The notes beneath the pieces were generated by a model. That model ran no database searches and was not told the origin of the DNA. It saw nothing but the letters and a program-made list of their open reading frames with translations. Positions 1 to 12,163 of a stretch of DNA of 64,000 nucleotides are shown piece after piece. Every line of letters starts with the position of its first letter. Within the stretch, counting starts at the first letter, position 1. Position numbers and translations under genes: made by a program. The stretch comes from Bombyx mori (taxonomy: Eukaryota > Arthropoda > Insecta > Lepidoptera > Bombycidae): assembly GCF_030269925.1 (NCBI RefSeq), contig NC_085116.1, positions 434,001 through 498,000 on the forward strand. The letters are read 5' to 3'.

Positions 1-114
1 TCTTCCTCAATAAATGGACTATCTAACACTGAAAGATTTTTTCAAATCGGACCAGTAGTTCCTGAGCGCGTTCAAACAAACAAACTTTTCAGCTTTATTA
101 TTATTAAGTATAGA
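1..114 (-). repeat. Helitron-like short repeat, 5' part, cut by window edge
   Basis: Read on the minus strand it begins TCTATACTTAATAA after a host A, then runs through an AAACAAACAAAC-type stretch and a segment like 'actggtccgatttgaaaaa'. The same organisation occurs at 30133-30347, and the TC start is shared with 20856-21113. The CTAG end lies outside the window. Assignment to Helitron-like elements rests on the TC start and the family pattern of lepidopteran non-autonomous Helitrons. Confidence 0.55.
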
Positions 115-635
115 TATATATATATATTTTTTTTCAAAGTCTCAATGTTTCATACCGAAATGGATGACTGTTTCACCACAGAAACAGGCGTGGTTCCACT
201 TAATCGCATGAGCTCATACACTCTTTATGACCAAGGAAGCAGTGATGTAAAGCATAAAGAGAACTGCGACCGATAACCATACTATATACTGAAGTCAACA
301 TACTGAAGGTCACTGCAGTCAGATAATGTTTATTGAAGAATTAGATAGGTGTGTACCGCCATACCGTGAGTTCTAAGCCAGATAATAAAACCGCGGATTA
401 CATATGTAAATAAAGAGCCGGTATCTGTATTTTGGAATCGGTAGTCTGGCGCTCCGTTTACAACGGGATTTTTGAACGGAACTTGGCGCCAGATTCTACC
501 GAATCTGTGGATAGGTACAACTAAAGATACATAGCCGACTGTTTGACATAAAAATTGTACAGCCTTATATTTTCTTCTTCGACGATGCTTCCTGCGAAAC
601 CGTGATTAACCTAGAGGCTGGTATCTGGAACCTAC
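115..635. other. Intergenic, nothing recognised
   Basis: AT-rich DNA starting with a short TA repeat and a T-run. No coding pattern, RNA gene or repeat that I recognise. Confidence 0.5.
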
Positions 636-800
636 ACGGTTGGATTCTCTCCAATGCTTTTTCTCCTCCATATTAATGACATTCCGTCTGCGGATGAGGG
701 CATCCGGAATGTGCGATATACCAGCCACTGCATCTTCCCTCAGAGTCGGGCGAGCGTGGTTCAGTTCGGACGTCATTCTCAGGAAAGAGTCAAATCGGCC
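636..800 (+). pseudogene. Degenerate reverse-transcriptase fragment (non-LTR)
   Basis: A short frame near 650-700 reads SPMLFLLHINDIPS, which resembles the segment between the 'GVPQGS.LSP' and 'YADD' motifs of CR1/L2/jockey reverse transcriptases (compare LSPTLFILYINDMLS in the intact 987-aa proteins of this window). The YADD box is not intact and the frame dissolves downstream. Probably an old, heavily mutated LINE scrap; chance similarity cannot be excluded because the match is short. Confidence 0.4.
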
Positions 801-981
801 TCAAGTATTTTAGTGTTCTTCAATAGGGCGAGTAAAAGGTGTTGTTTTAATATTTTATGAGTGATAATGTCGAGACTATATCATATAATTTAAGCTTTGA
901 ATTCAAATCTGTATTTTGAATAAAGAAGAAAAGTAGCGGAACAACAGTTTATACATACAAATATGACATAACAATGTCACT

Positions 982-1419
982 TGTCGTAGTCTTGTCTTGA
1001 AGGATAAGACGTGGTGCATTCGTATCTAGCGATGCAACGGTGTTCGAATCCCGCTGGCAAGTAAAATTTTTTCTAATGAAATATGTGCTTAACATGTTCA
1101 CGATTGACTTTCACGGTGTAGGTATAACATCGTGTAATAAAAATCAAACCCGCGAAATTATAATTTCCGTAATTACTGGTGGTCGAACGTCTTATGAGTC
1201 TTATGAGATAGGTAGCACCACCCCGCCTATTTCTGTCGTGAAGCAGTAATGCGTTTCGGTTAGAAGGGTGGGGCAGCCGTTGTACTATAAAATTAAGACC
1301 TAAGAACTCATATTTCTAGATAGGTGGCGGCATTTAGATGTCTATGGGGTCCGGTAACCATATAACAACAGATTGGCCGTGAGCTCGTCTACCCACCTAC
1401 GCAATAAAGAATAAAAAAA
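982..1419 (+). repeat. Bm1-type SINE, near full length
   Basis: The tRNA-like head contains a degenerate A box and the B box GTTCGAATCCC near 1042. It is followed by the SINE body (lost trinucleotides but same order as the other copies: 'cgattgacttt', 'gaagcagtaatgcgtttcgg', 'gtagatgtctatgggctcc') and an AATAAAGAATAAAAAAA tail. Orientation is plus. Pol III-transcribed, mobilised in trans by a LINE. Confidence 0.85.
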
Positions 1420-1708
1420 CTCCCTAAAAATACCTGACATTTAAATAGAAATCGCTTAACTCAATTTCCCACACATTCATATCATCGCGCTATATCTTGA
1501 CGAAGTACTGTGAAACACAATAATGGCTCCTATTGTGTTTGTCAGTGGCGTATGTTTAACCTTTCATGATGCGTGACTTGTACACGTTTTTTGAAGAAGA
1601 TTTTATTGTATTGTTTAGAGTAGTAAGTGGAACTAGTTCGAGACTAAACTTCAGTAATTTGTTTTAGTTTTTTGAAGGAAATGTCAAGTGTCGGGTTTGG
1701 CCACTTGA

Positions 1709-2073
1709 GGAGTGCTCTGAGGAATTGTTCGAGATGATACCGGCATCTCGTTTTTACCATCGCACCGCCCGCCACCGGAGTAGAGTTCATCCATACTACC
1801 TGGAGCCACTGCGGTCATCCACAGTGCGTTTCCAGAGGTCTTTTTTGCCACGTACCATCCGGCTATGGAATGAGCTCCCCTCCACGGTGTTTCCCGAGCG
1901 CTATGACATGTCCTTCTTCAAACGAGGCTTGTGGAGAGTATTAAGCGGTAGGCAGCGGCTTGGCTCTGCCCCTGGCATTGCTGAAGTCCATGGGCGACGG
2001 TAACCACTCACCATCAGGTGGGCCGTATGCTCGTCTGCCTACAAGGGCAATAAAAAAAAAATAAAAAAAAAAT
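1709..2073 (+). mobile_element. 5'-truncated copy of the 987-aa LINE (3' end)
   Basis: The C-terminal 92 residues of the LINE ORF are still open (1725-2003) and match the C-terminus of the protein at 24453-27416. The shared 3' UTR (ACCATCAGGTGGGCCGTATG, then 'tgcctacaagggcaataaa') and an A-rich tail follow. A possible short target duplication ACTTGA lies at 1703-1708 and 2076-2081. Five-prime truncation is normal for target-primed reverse transcription. The intact reading indicates a young insertion. Confidence 0.85.
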
Positions 2074-2084
2074 AAACTTGACGT

Positions 2085-2820
2085 ATTTGTTTCAATAAGG
2101 AATCCACTTGCTCAGTTGCCAAAAATTTTTTAAGAGAAAAGTTGAAATATCTTCAGCGAAGCAAGGTATTTAGAAATGAAATTACTTAGAAATCCAGATA
2201 TGTACTTAGAGATACATCAACACATTCGCACGTACATTTAAAAAGAAAAAAAACAACAATCAAATCGTAAATAATTCAGTATTTCGTTTGAAAATCTCAA
2301 TATCACAATTTTGGAAAGTTTGCCCAAATAGACTAATCATTTATAAACGTCTATTAAGACATGCCAGTACAAGAGTAATAGATTGAAATGCGGTTCAAAG
2401 TGTCTTATATTTAGGGACAATGACTGTCATTCCGACCCTTCATTTAATAAATAATTAAAGCCTTAACATTACGGTACAGAGCGCTAATGAAAATTTATCC
2501 GACGGTTTGTTGACAGCCTCCCTCTGTACTCAAAGCTCATCTTTCATAAAGGTTAAGCAATGATAATAACAATATTATTTCCATTTTAAAATGTTGTTTG
2601 TTGAATATTTGTTTTTGAGAATTATTCCAAGTTCAATAACTGGAAATAAAAATTAGGATTGTTATTATTTCGTTTGTAAGACACTACTCACCTGATTGAG
2701 AGCGGCCGCCATCACTAATGGATTCTTCAATGTATTCTTCACTATGTAACGAAAGGATTTCGCAAAATTCTACCAACGGCGCAAGCTGATAAACTGTTTT
2801 TCAGTATTTACTGTGGTAAT
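2085..2820. other. Intergenic, nothing recognised
   Basis: AT-rich sequence without a coding pattern or a repeat I recognise. Confidence 0.5.
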
Positions 2821-2821
2821 C

Positions 2822-3062
2822 AACATTATCAGTCCACAGTCGTCTACTGCTGGACGTAGGCCTCTCCCGATTTACACTACCAGGACCGATATTCGGTTTT
2901 CCTTATCCATTTCTTGCCGGCCACTCTTCGCAAGTCATCGTTCCACCTAGTTGGGAGGCGTCCCACGATACGTTTGCCGGTGCGTGTTCTCCAGTCAAGA
3001 GCCTGTTTGCTCCCATGATCGTCGATTCTACGATATACATACTCAGCCCGGTAGAACATCAG
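2822..3062 (-). pseudogene. RTE-type retrotransposon, 3' end remnant
   Basis: A minus-strand frame (3059-2877) reads WRTRTGKRIVGRLPTRWNDD then LRRVAGKKWIRK and TEYRS. This is the C-terminal signature of RTE-clade polyproteins (WRPRTGKRSVGRPPTRWTDD in relatives). Just downstream, the region of 2825-2875 carries a frame-broken version of the conserved RLGEAYVQQW tail. Only the extreme 3' end is left, as expected for a 5'-truncated insertion. Confidence 0.75.
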
Positions 3063-5289
3063 CCCAGAAGTTTCTGCGCTATGTCAATGTAGTTAGTTTT
3101 TGTCAAATTACCTTATTCCTAATTTAATCCGTCAAAGAATCTCTGAACAAAGTTATTTCTATAACTCAGTGAATAGTCTTGAGCTGACAAACTAGTCGTA
3201 CTGTGCCGACCGACACCGACACTGCAGTCTATCAATGGCTTAATGTTTCAGTTGTGTTAAGTTTAGGTTTTACCATACCGATACCAGGCGCTCACCAGCT
3301 TGGTTTGATGTTCGGCGAGATGGTGCAGGTAGCTGACATTGGCTTGTAGTGAACAGATTCTGTTTCATTCTCTGACATTATTTGCTTATTTAATATTTTT
3401 TCGTGGCTGCAGACTCAGCCACATATAAATGGAATCACGGTTTTCGTAACTGTTATTAATACTGACATGTACTAAATGTTAGACGAGACGAGAAACTAGC
3501 TATTCTCATAATCATTTTGGTACGGTTCCTTTCCGTACTGTACCGCCGTCTTATATGTTTTGTTTAGAGAAATTGGTGTCTGTCCGCGGGATCTGAATGG
3601 GGGCGTAAGCGCATTAATGTACAACCAAGCGGCGTAAAGCCACACGCGTTTCAAAATAGCTACCAACTGTCTCAATCCGTATGTGATCTAAACCTAATTT
3701 GACTATTTGTGCTTATTAAAGTTTTGAGAGAACTTAGTTTGACCTGCGTCTAGTCTTAACATGGAGCTCGCGACTTTCAAGACTACGACAAAACTCTAAA
3801 TTTCTGAGATAAAATCTATGTATAGTTAATCGTTTGCTTCCAGGTTGTTCGCGGTATAGCAGTGGTCTAGTGCACATAGCATCAGCGACACCCAAGCAAC
3901 GATAGGTGATGATAGATGCTTAGGTGAGTCGTAAGCCGTTGCAATAAACATAGGAAATAATAATCAAGTTAGTCTCTACATATAGAGCCGCCAAAAAAGC
4001 TATATAATACAGAAATCATACGTTACATAAAGTACTTACTAAATTTAAAGAAACGTTTATTAATAATCTGAAATCACGTGGAAGTACTTAAACTCTAAAG
4101 AGCACTACTTGAATATGCATGTAACCTCAAAATTGTGAATTATCTTACTGTATCTTGTACTGTATGTAATCTTGACGCGGAAATATTACTACAATGGTTA
4201 AGGTTCAGCTCCACCAGTAGAATATTATTTATTTTTATTAGCCCTATGCTGTGGTAGGTTGTCAGGGGTTTGACATCCAAGCCTCACTTATGCCATTGGA
4301 TATTGCTAAAAGAAAGTGTTCGTAGACAGACTCAGTGTTCACGCTGATGTTGCCGATAAGCCTGAGAGCTCACAATCTGCCTGATGCTAACAGTCCGAAG
4401 CCAGAACAAGATGTATGCCGATGCTCATCTTGAGACAATCTAAATATAAATTACATTACTTTAACGATTGTTTCACTCTTCAAATTGCAAGGCATGCATA
4501 TTTCAGGGCAGAAATGCGAAATTCCGTAGTCCCATTTGTGCGGCTGCACAAATGCCGAATGCGGCTGAAGTTGAAATCTCCATAGTGTTATGGAGCAACA
4601 GTCGCATCCTTCAAACCAAAGCACATAACTACTTCGATATTTGAAAAATTGTTACTGCTTGTCACCTCACTCAATACGAGTACTTCAGGCTTTGTCGCGT
4701 CCTTTAAAATATGACGATATCATTTTGTTTAAATTTTTCTAATTTCAATTTCCTTTTCGTTCCTTTCCATTTTCCGTGTCAAAATAAAGACAATAGAAAT
4801 GCCAATTGAAAAATTTTACTAGTCTTAAGTAAATATTTCAGTAGTATTATTATTCGATCCGAACCCAGTGCCCGCGTGGCAGCCTAGGGCTCCGGAAACC
4901 AGCACAAGGTGCCCGTCGAACACGTGCCGCGATCCGCGGCGCCGTATGTACTATTTTAACAAAATATCGCCTAATCACTCACCGGAACCGATGACCTCGT
5001 CGAATCACGCCGTATCACATAGGGCGAAGGCTTTAGGGGGGGGATGGATAAGGAATAGTGATAATGGAAAACCGTAGCGAAGACCGTCTCACATGTGGGT
5101 ATCGCACCGTTCGAGAAGCAAGCAGAAGTGACAGATGTAAGCTCGCGAACGCCGTGCCAATTCTCAACCAGTCCCAATTATAACAATTAAATTTCAGAAA
5201 AAAATTATAATGATAGAAACAAATACTTTCAAACTCCAGAAAGATCCCGATAAAGTCATAAATAAAGCACTATACTGAAAACTGACTCA
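3063..5289. other. Intergenic, nothing firmly recognised
   Basis: Mostly AT-rich. A GC-rich block at about 4860-5130 has no stop in one plus frame for 69 codons, but its amino-acid sequence looks like no protein family. Possible splice-like signals near 3840-3925 contain stops in all frames. No RNA gene seen. Confidence 0.4.
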
Positions 5290-5480
5290 ACAGCTCTAAA
5301 GTAAGGCGAGCTTACGTTAACGATCGCGGGGAACATTCCGCAGTTCGGTCGGTTTATGTCGCAGACGTGCGTCGAGTGAGCATCGGTTCGCAGTCGCGGG
5401 TCGCTTTAGTGAAAACTGCCTTAAACGAACGTCAATGACCTTGAACGGGAGGAGCAGCTACCGGAAACATATTGAAACCA
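5290..5480 (+). promoter_or_regulatory. Candidate GC-rich core promoter / 5' UTR block
   Basis: A CpG-rich island in AT-rich surroundings. It contains AGACGTG (5363-5369), a very good match to the downstream promoter element. An initiator-like ACATTCC has its A at 5335, which would put the DPE at +29. No TATA box is seen. It could be a transcription start for a gene reading rightwards, possibly a distal exon of the receptor gene at 53 kb. This is a motif-based inference without transcript evidence. Confidence 0.25.
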
Positions 5481-8400
5481 GTGCGTTTCGAAATGTTCAA
5501 CAATACATGATATTCTTGGTTGTTGAGCTTTAATGGAAGTATTAATGAATTAAAACTACTGTAATAAGTTTAGCTGTTAGTTAGAGAGTTTTCATTAGAT
5601 AGCTTACCTGTCGGTGTAGTTATTATAAAACGGGTGTGCGACGTCATCCTGGGTCAACCATCGATACTCTTTACTACTAACTGTTACGTTTAGCCCTAAC
5701 CACTAACCCTAAACTCAACCTTACGAAACGAAACAAAAGGAATAAAGCGATTTTGACGAAATGGGGTTAAGAAATATTTTGAGGCCTAGATAATCTTAAG
5801 GGCTTAGAAATATTAAAAACTGAACACGTTATTCACTCCGGTTCCGAGCAGACTGCGCGATATAAAGTGTAGTTAACGCAGTCCAAGCTGAAGACGAAAA
5901 ATTAGTTACAAAATCATGTTTTCACATTTTATAAGATAAACATTCTTAAGTTTATTATAGTCTTATCATAACAAACAATGTCATTCCGCTACTGTACATT
6001 TCGACTGCTAGTGACAGTAATAATTATTTTAATATCAACGACACAATGTCGGAGGCGACATCCAGTCGGGACGGTCTCCGCGCCGCAAAACGCATGGTCA
6101 TAATAAACGTTGTTTGTTCGGTTACTTGCAAACACATTCGAACGTAATAAAATATGATCTCGGTGTTATGCGTCTAGCAACTCAGAGAGAGGTCCTCGCG
6201 AGTCCCAGACATGAGATAAACACTTTATTATTGATAGACGACGTGAGAGTACGTACATCTACACGAACGGAAAACAATGCTCATTTAGTAAGTAGTACTG
6301 ACGATTTTAAAATTAGGAATTGTAAAATGAATAAACTACTGTGACCTTCTACACTTAAAATGTTGTTCTGTGAAGAGAGGTAAGAGATTGTGACAGTGAA
6401 AACAATACATGAGTCTAATAAGTCTCCTGTGTCTTTCAATCAATTTATCATTAACGACGCGATTATAGTTTGTAATATATAGTTTAATACGTACTGTAGT
6501 TGCAGAGATTTCCACACTACCTCTCAGGTCCTGTTTGAAAAGTATCATTAACAAATGATGTAAAAAAACATCTTTCGCAGTCCCCACCGCGCGCCCCGCG
6601 TATCGATGTCTCTTTAACAAACTACCTATATATTATCTGAGTGCGCAGTGGAGTGGTGTCAGAGAGCCTCTAGTTTATGAGTTCGAAGTCTCCACTTGAC
6701 ATAAGCGCTGTTTTTTTTACAGTTTATTTGAATTGAAATGTACAAAGCGTAAAGTAAGCTCACGTGTAGTTAGACTATTATCAATTTCACAATTTGTATT
6801 TTTTTTTTAATTATGCTATCAACTATGTTACAATTCTTATCAAAACATAAACGTATAAATAAAACAAATTGAAATTCTTGTTACGATAATAGTTAATACC
6901 ATATCATCTGTAAAATAATTTTTTAAATGTCGCGAAGAACAACTTTATGTCGTACTCAAGAATTACCATCACGGAATAAAATACGCGTGAAAACGGACCA
7001 GAAGTGGTAGACAGCTTTACTCAGCTCAGACACGACTTCTAAATCTACCATAACAACAAAATCTAAAAGTAGCAAACAGACTTGGGAATAATACAACTTT
7101 ATCTGTCGGAGTACTTGAGTTTTTAGCTTCGCCAATCCCGGAGTGGTAACTAAACACTGTTGCGTCAACATCACAGAGGATGGAGAACAATAATGGAACT
7201 TTTGTTCATTTTACTGAAGTGAATCTTCTTTGAGCGCGAAATGAGAAGAACTCAGAGGCTAAAAGACTCAGAGAAATATAACTCACCCAATCTCAGATCT
7301 CTAAAAATAACTAAATAATCAAGAACAAATCAAATACTATCATATTTTGGTCTAGCCAAGAAACAAACCTGAACAAGAGCTTCAAACCTGACTTCAATAT
7401 AATAATATGATTGTGTCCGCACACTATGTTTGTGTTCAAAAAACAAATAGCACTAACATAATAAGAATATGAAAAAGTAAGCATATTTATGATTCATAAA
7501 ACTTCTCTAACTTGTTTCATGTTCATATCAAAACTTATTACCTATCTACATTATTTGTATCTTCTAGGTCTACGAGCACAGTCTAAAATATATTCAGCCA
7601 ATTTGTTTTTCAATCTTATTTTATTATCACCGAATAGTATTATTGTAGCATTTAATAGTGAGTTGGGACATTGTTATTAAGTGTTTTGCGTAGAATTATT
7701 TTAAAATAAACAAGATCAAGATTTAAAATCTCATTTACTGTTTTCTATATCTTGTGAAACGAACTATTTGTCACCTCGCCTCGCACTGCAAATGGATAAA
7801 CTCCGAAAAAACATTTCAAGCGCGTTTCATACAAAACAACCGCTTTCGCTATAGGTTTAAAAAGTAAATGCATCACTGAGAGTTTTAGATCAGGCTTAAT
7901 TTATGCATATTAAGTTACAAGGCAAATTACCATTATACAACGCGAATAATAGTACCTAATGCTTCGTGTTAAAAAAATTACCAGACTACATGCAATTTTA
8001 ACAGTATTCGGGTATGCGATCGAGGAAAATCTACTATTACCACTTCCTTGTCGTCTGTGTGTAGTAGTGGCTACTATAATATTAACTTATCCCTTAAGTA
8101 CGGGTAAAGAGGGCTGTAAGACCGCACGTATTCGTATCATCGTCCTTTACCAACCTTCAGAGCTAACGTCACGTATCGTAAGCTGTTACGAAAAATATAT
8201 TCTCCTGTCAAACTCAATGTCGAGTTCCATACTATGAATACGAATAACTAGTAATAAATATCGAATAGACAGATATTACCAACATAAAACTCGTAATAAT
8301 TTTTAAGCCGTACGTTTAAGCTGTTTGTTTGTGTGAAAGAATTACGAGTAATTCAGTCGATCGTAAGCACGGACGCGATACTAACTCATTGTTTAAATAC

Positions 8401-9202
8401 CGCGCCGGTGTGCTGTACGAGAACGGATCTAGACAATTACATTGCTAAAAATATTTAAGGGCGTTGTACCATCGGCTGTAGCTCGTGCGATAAATCCTTA
8501 CCAGAACAGAGCTCCAGTAGTACAGCTGGAATCGTGCTAATGGACTGGTGGTACTCCAGGTGGTATGACTCAGTTGATTAGTCTAGTGGTTAGGTCTCCA
8601 GGTGTTTGCTGGTTCTGATATTCAGATAATAGATGAGCACCCAGCTTTTTCACTTATCTAATACTATAAAAACCAATATATATATACTAGGTCCGACAAG
8701 AAGCACGAATCATTATGCTTCTAACTGCAACCTCCCCCTCCATGATATTATCTAATACCGAAGTTTTAATGAGATTGAAGCAGCGGCCATCCAATCCCTT
8801 GATACACATTAGTGAGATACGCCCAAGGGGGTTTGCTCTATGACCAAGTAAAAAACATCAAAACCTTGATCCTTGAACGACGATTCACAGTTTTTTTTAT
8901 TCATAATAAAAAAAGATAATTTCCATAGGGCAGAACCGTTACAACTCACATGACACGTATGTACATGATATGTATGTACGAGTGGCTCTAAAAATACGCG
9001 ACGTAATATTTACGAGGCGACTGGTCCACAGCAAATTCTTGGCTTTGTAGTTGAAACGAGCAAGTAGAAAGAATTCGCTGGATGTAAACATTTCAATATT
9101 AACATGCCTTTGTACACGACGATGTAACGAGGAGATTACAAGTAGTCATCAAATAGTATAAAGATCACGTGATGTTTTGACATTGATTGACCCGGTGACT
9201 TA
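5481..9202. other. Long intergenic stretch, nothing firmly recognised
   Basis: AT-rich. Short open frames at 6114-6344, 6336-6620, 6956-7174, 7489-7680 and 7959-8237 have the composition of random AT-rich translation and match no family I know. No tRNA, hairpin or repeat was recognised. Confidence 0.45.
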
Positions 9203-9210
9203 GTGATATC

Positions 9211-10540
9211 AAACCCATTCCGACAGGAGCCCTCTTCTTCGATATAGCGAAGGCGTTCGACAAAGTCTGGCACAACGGTTTGATATACAAACTGTATAAC
9301 ATGGGAGTGCCAGACAGACTCGTGCTCATCATACGAGACTACTTGTCGAACCGTTCGTTCCGATATCGAGTCGAGGGAACGCGTTCCCGGCCCCGTCACG
9401 TCACAGCCGGAGTCCCGCAAGGCTCCGCCCTCTCCCCGTTACTATTCAGTTTGTATATCAACGATATACCCCGGTCTCCGGAGACCCATCTGGCGCTCTT
9501 CGCCGATGACACCGCCATCTACTACTCGTGTAGGAAGAAGGCGTTGCTTCATTGACGACTTCAGACCGCAGCTACCACCATGGGACAGTGGTTCCGGAAG
9601 TGGCGCATCGACATTAACCCCACGAAAAGCACAGCGGTGCTCTTCAAAAGGGGTCGCCCTCCGAACACCACGCTGAGCATCCCTCTCCCGACTAGGCGCG
9701 TCAACACCCCCGCCCCCGCCGTTCGCCCAATCACGATGTACGACCAGCCCATACCGTGGGCCCCGAAGGTCAAATATTTAGGCGTCACCCTCGACAGTAG
9801 GATGACATTCCGCCCCCACATCAAGACGGTACGCGATCGTGCCGCCTTCATCCTAGGACGTCTCTACCCGATGATATGTAGGCGAAGTAAAATGTCCCTT
9901 AGAAATAAGGTGACACTCTACAAAACTTGCATACGCCCCGTCATGACCTATGCAAGTGTAGTGTTCGCTCACGCGGCCCGCATACACTTAAAATCCTTTC
10001 AAATTATTCAATCCCGTTTTTGCAGGATAGCCGTCGGAGCCCCGTGGTTCGTCAGGAACGTCGACCTCCATGACGACCTGGACTTAGAGTCCATCAGTAA
10101 GTATCTGCAGTCGGCGTCCATGCGCCACTTCGATAAAGCGGCACGACACGAGAACCCTCTCATCGTGGCCGCCGGTAACTACATTCCCGATCCTGCGGAC
10201 AGAATGGAAAGCAGTCGACGTCGCCCTAAACACGTCATCTCGGATCCTCCTGATCCACTAACGGTGCTTTTAGGTACTTCAAGCACCGGTCACCGTTCTC
10301 GTCGAACCCGTCGCTTGCGACGAAGGGCTCGACGAGTAAATTAACTCTCAGACACAGCCCACTGAGTTTCTCGCCGGATCTTCTCAGTGGGTCGCGTTTC
10401 CGATCCGGTGGTAGATTCTGCGAAGCACGACTCTTGCTAGGGTTCGTGTTAGCAACATCGTCAGGTTTGAGCCCCGTGAGCTCACCTACTAAAGTTAAGG
10501 CTACGCTGAAATAGCCGCTAGGGCTATCAGCTTAGGTAGG

Positions 10541-10575
<35 letters not shown>
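9211..10575 (+). mobile_element. 5'-truncated jockey-like non-LTR retrotransposon
   Basis: The element starts inside the RT domain, runs through the ORF C-terminus and 3' UTR, and ends in 35 consecutive A (10541-10575). An 8-bp target duplication GTGATATC flanks it exactly (9203-9210 and 10576-10583). The 3' UTR carries the sequence 'acccactgag..ctcgccggatcttctcagtggg', which recurs at 13.7, 23.3, 40.0, 61.2 and 63.0 kb, so those are other copies of this family. Intact poly(A) and duplication indicate a fairly recent insertion. Confidence 0.92.
9226..10344 (+). pseudogene. Jockey-like reverse transcriptase, C-terminal part, one stop
   Basis: The frame shows the RT motifs in order: FFDIAKAFDKVWHNG (motif A, catalytic D), GVPQGSALSPLLF (motif B) and LFADDTA (motif C, the DD pair). 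After these come the thumb and the C-terminal region of jockey-clade ORF2. The endonuclease and N-terminal RT are missing. One in-frame TGA at about 9554, in a CGA-rich context (TGACGACTT), interrupts it; a CGA-to-TGA transition is likely. The frame on either side (9280-9552 and 9580-10344) is the same. It cannot make an active enzyme. Confidence 0.9.
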
Positions 10576-10577
<2 letters not shown>

Positions 10578-10650
10578 GATATCGTCATAGGCTGGTGCAG
10601 TGGTAGGGTTCGATAATGGATACATTGCCCTGTGTATTCAGCGTGGATTG

Positions 10651-11010
10651 TTTTTTTTGTTTTTGTTTTTGAGAGATTACTGCTGACCCGCGAGCAAGGG
10701 CTCAGCCAGGAGGGGTGGGATTTGCTAACAGCTACACGAGCGCCTTCAAAGGAGATCTAACAACTCAAGAGTAGCTGTTTCGAGAATGAATCTATTACCG
10801 GATCGTATTCGCGACCCGCTAAGAAAATCCGACGAGAAACTCAGCGGGCTGATGTCTAGGTTAACTCTTTGCCGATTACGACGAGTACGGTTACCGGGAT
10901 CCCTACTCCTAGTGTTAGAGCTAATGCGAGGGTTATTGAGTGAAGTAGTTAGCGTTGGAAACGATAAGGCGATTATCATGACGCATAGCCTTATCGAAGC
11001 CAGCACGTAA
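10651..11010 (-). mobile_element. Jockey-like LINE 3' fragment, subfamily B
   Basis: Minus-oriented: a T-rich run at 10651 corresponds to the poly(A) tail. It shares the 3' region 'gctcagccaggaggggtggg' and 'cgctaagaaaatccgacgag' with copies at 34.2 and 41.3 kb. The subfamily is related to but distinct from the one at 9.2 kb: its 3' ORF end has GNRTRR-type residues rather than RRTRRLRRRARR. The coding frame is broken. Confidence 0.75.
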
Positions 11011-11360
11011 GTTGGAAAAGATTTTGGCGTAGTAGAGGTAAAGTCGGGCATAGTGCACTTAATGCAACAAAAAATGGTCAATTTTATTGCCCGCATTATC
11101 CTATGATTATTATTATTATGATTGAGTGCACAAGAAGGGCCGCGGTACGCGAGGAATGGCGACGTCTGGTGAAGCGCACCACCAACCGAAGTGATGACCA
11201 CGACCACTCTGTCAAGAGTGCATGCGACTGAGAAGAAGAATAGCCATAATTTATTTTTAATCATGTCTGTTTAGAAGAAAGTTAAAAAAAAGAGAGGACT
11301 TCGTGAAGTGTATTAAGTAGGTGTTATCATAAAATCACAATTAAAAGTTAAGAAATTTAT

Positions 11361-11885
11361 TTAAAAAAATATACTTAACATTAAAAATAATGTGTGGCCG
11401 TCGTCACTATCATGTTCTAATAGTGTTACCCCTTGCATTAAATTTATAGTAGCACCTGAGCTGGTGGAAGGAGTTGGCTCCTCATCCTCGACATGATTCA
11501 CGTCGCTGGAAGAATCGCTGTCACTAGCGTAAATAATAAAATGTTCCACTTTGGATGTAGTCAGCCTCCATTTTTCTTACCTTCCCGCATAATTGCGACC
11601 ATTCATCGGCGCCCATCAATGAGACGTTCTCCTTTCCTAAGTCTACCACACTGGTTGCATTCTATGTAATGTTCATGCTGGCTTGCTGGTCAAAAGTAAC
11701 GATCTCTGTGTTCGGCTTTGTTTTATTCCTTTTTTTCTTGGTGTCCTAAAGACAGTGAGGAATTCGGAATTTCTACCTTCTTTGACTATACTGTCCTTTC
11801 TGACGTTTTCGTAGCTTCTGCAATCCGTTTTACTGTCTCTTTCTCAGTTTGAACTTCTTTCTCCATGAAACAATACACATCACAA
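11361..11885 (-). pseudogene. DDE (IS630/Tc1-like) transposase remnant
   Basis: Minus strand. The upstream part (about 11870-11770) reads EKEVQTEKETVKRIAEATKT then SERTV, an N-terminal helix-turn-helix of the sort seen before DDE-superfamily endonucleases. Downstream, about 11610-11490 reads DEWSQLCGKVRKMEADYI and, after a frameshift, HFIIYASDSDSSSD, resembling the acidic C-terminus of the same insect proteins. The whole catalytic centre is missing. I infer a deletion derivative; the name is based on remembered family pattern, so moderate confidence. Confidence 0.42.
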
Positions 11886-11887
11886 AT

Positions 11888-12163
11888 GAGTCGACTATTA
11901 TCAAAGGCGGCAATCTGACTTTTGGACAATGATTGGTAAATCAGAAAAACGAATTATTGACTTTGTATTCCATTGGCAGTCACAAAACTCTTCGGAACGA
12001 CATCTTAGATAAATAACAGGTTAACTATTAACCTTTATTTAATGCAGGTTTTGAACCGTATTCTTTGAAGGAGACGATTATATTCAAATAAATCTGTATT
12101 GACATATCAATAAATTTTTTTTGTCCAAATGCACAGATTGCCACCTTTGATAATAGACGACTC
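11888..12163. mobile_element. 276-bp MITE with about 42-bp inverted repeats
   Basis: The ends are imperfect inverted repeats: GAGTCGACTATTATCAAAGG at the left (arm 11888-11929) and its complement, with a few mismatches, at 12121-12163. Flanking AAAT (11884-11887 and 12164-12167) is a plausible 4-bp target duplication. There is no coding capacity. It lies next to the transposase remnant at 11361-11885; it may be unrelated or a derivative. Confidence 0.7.

Noticed and set aside
3840..3930. Exon-like segment between 'tttgcttccag' and 'ggtgagtc'
   Set aside because: All three frames contain stops before the donor; could only be noncoding and has nothing else to support it.
4868..5077. 69-codon GC-rich frame
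   Set aside because: Proline/serine/arginine-rich reading with no family resemblance; the opposite strand is equally open, so likely composition only.
5690..5730. CCCTAACC/ACCCTAAAC run resembling telomeric repeat
   Set aside because: Only three imperfect units; silkworm telomeres use TTAGG. Too short and irregular to be an interstitial telomere.
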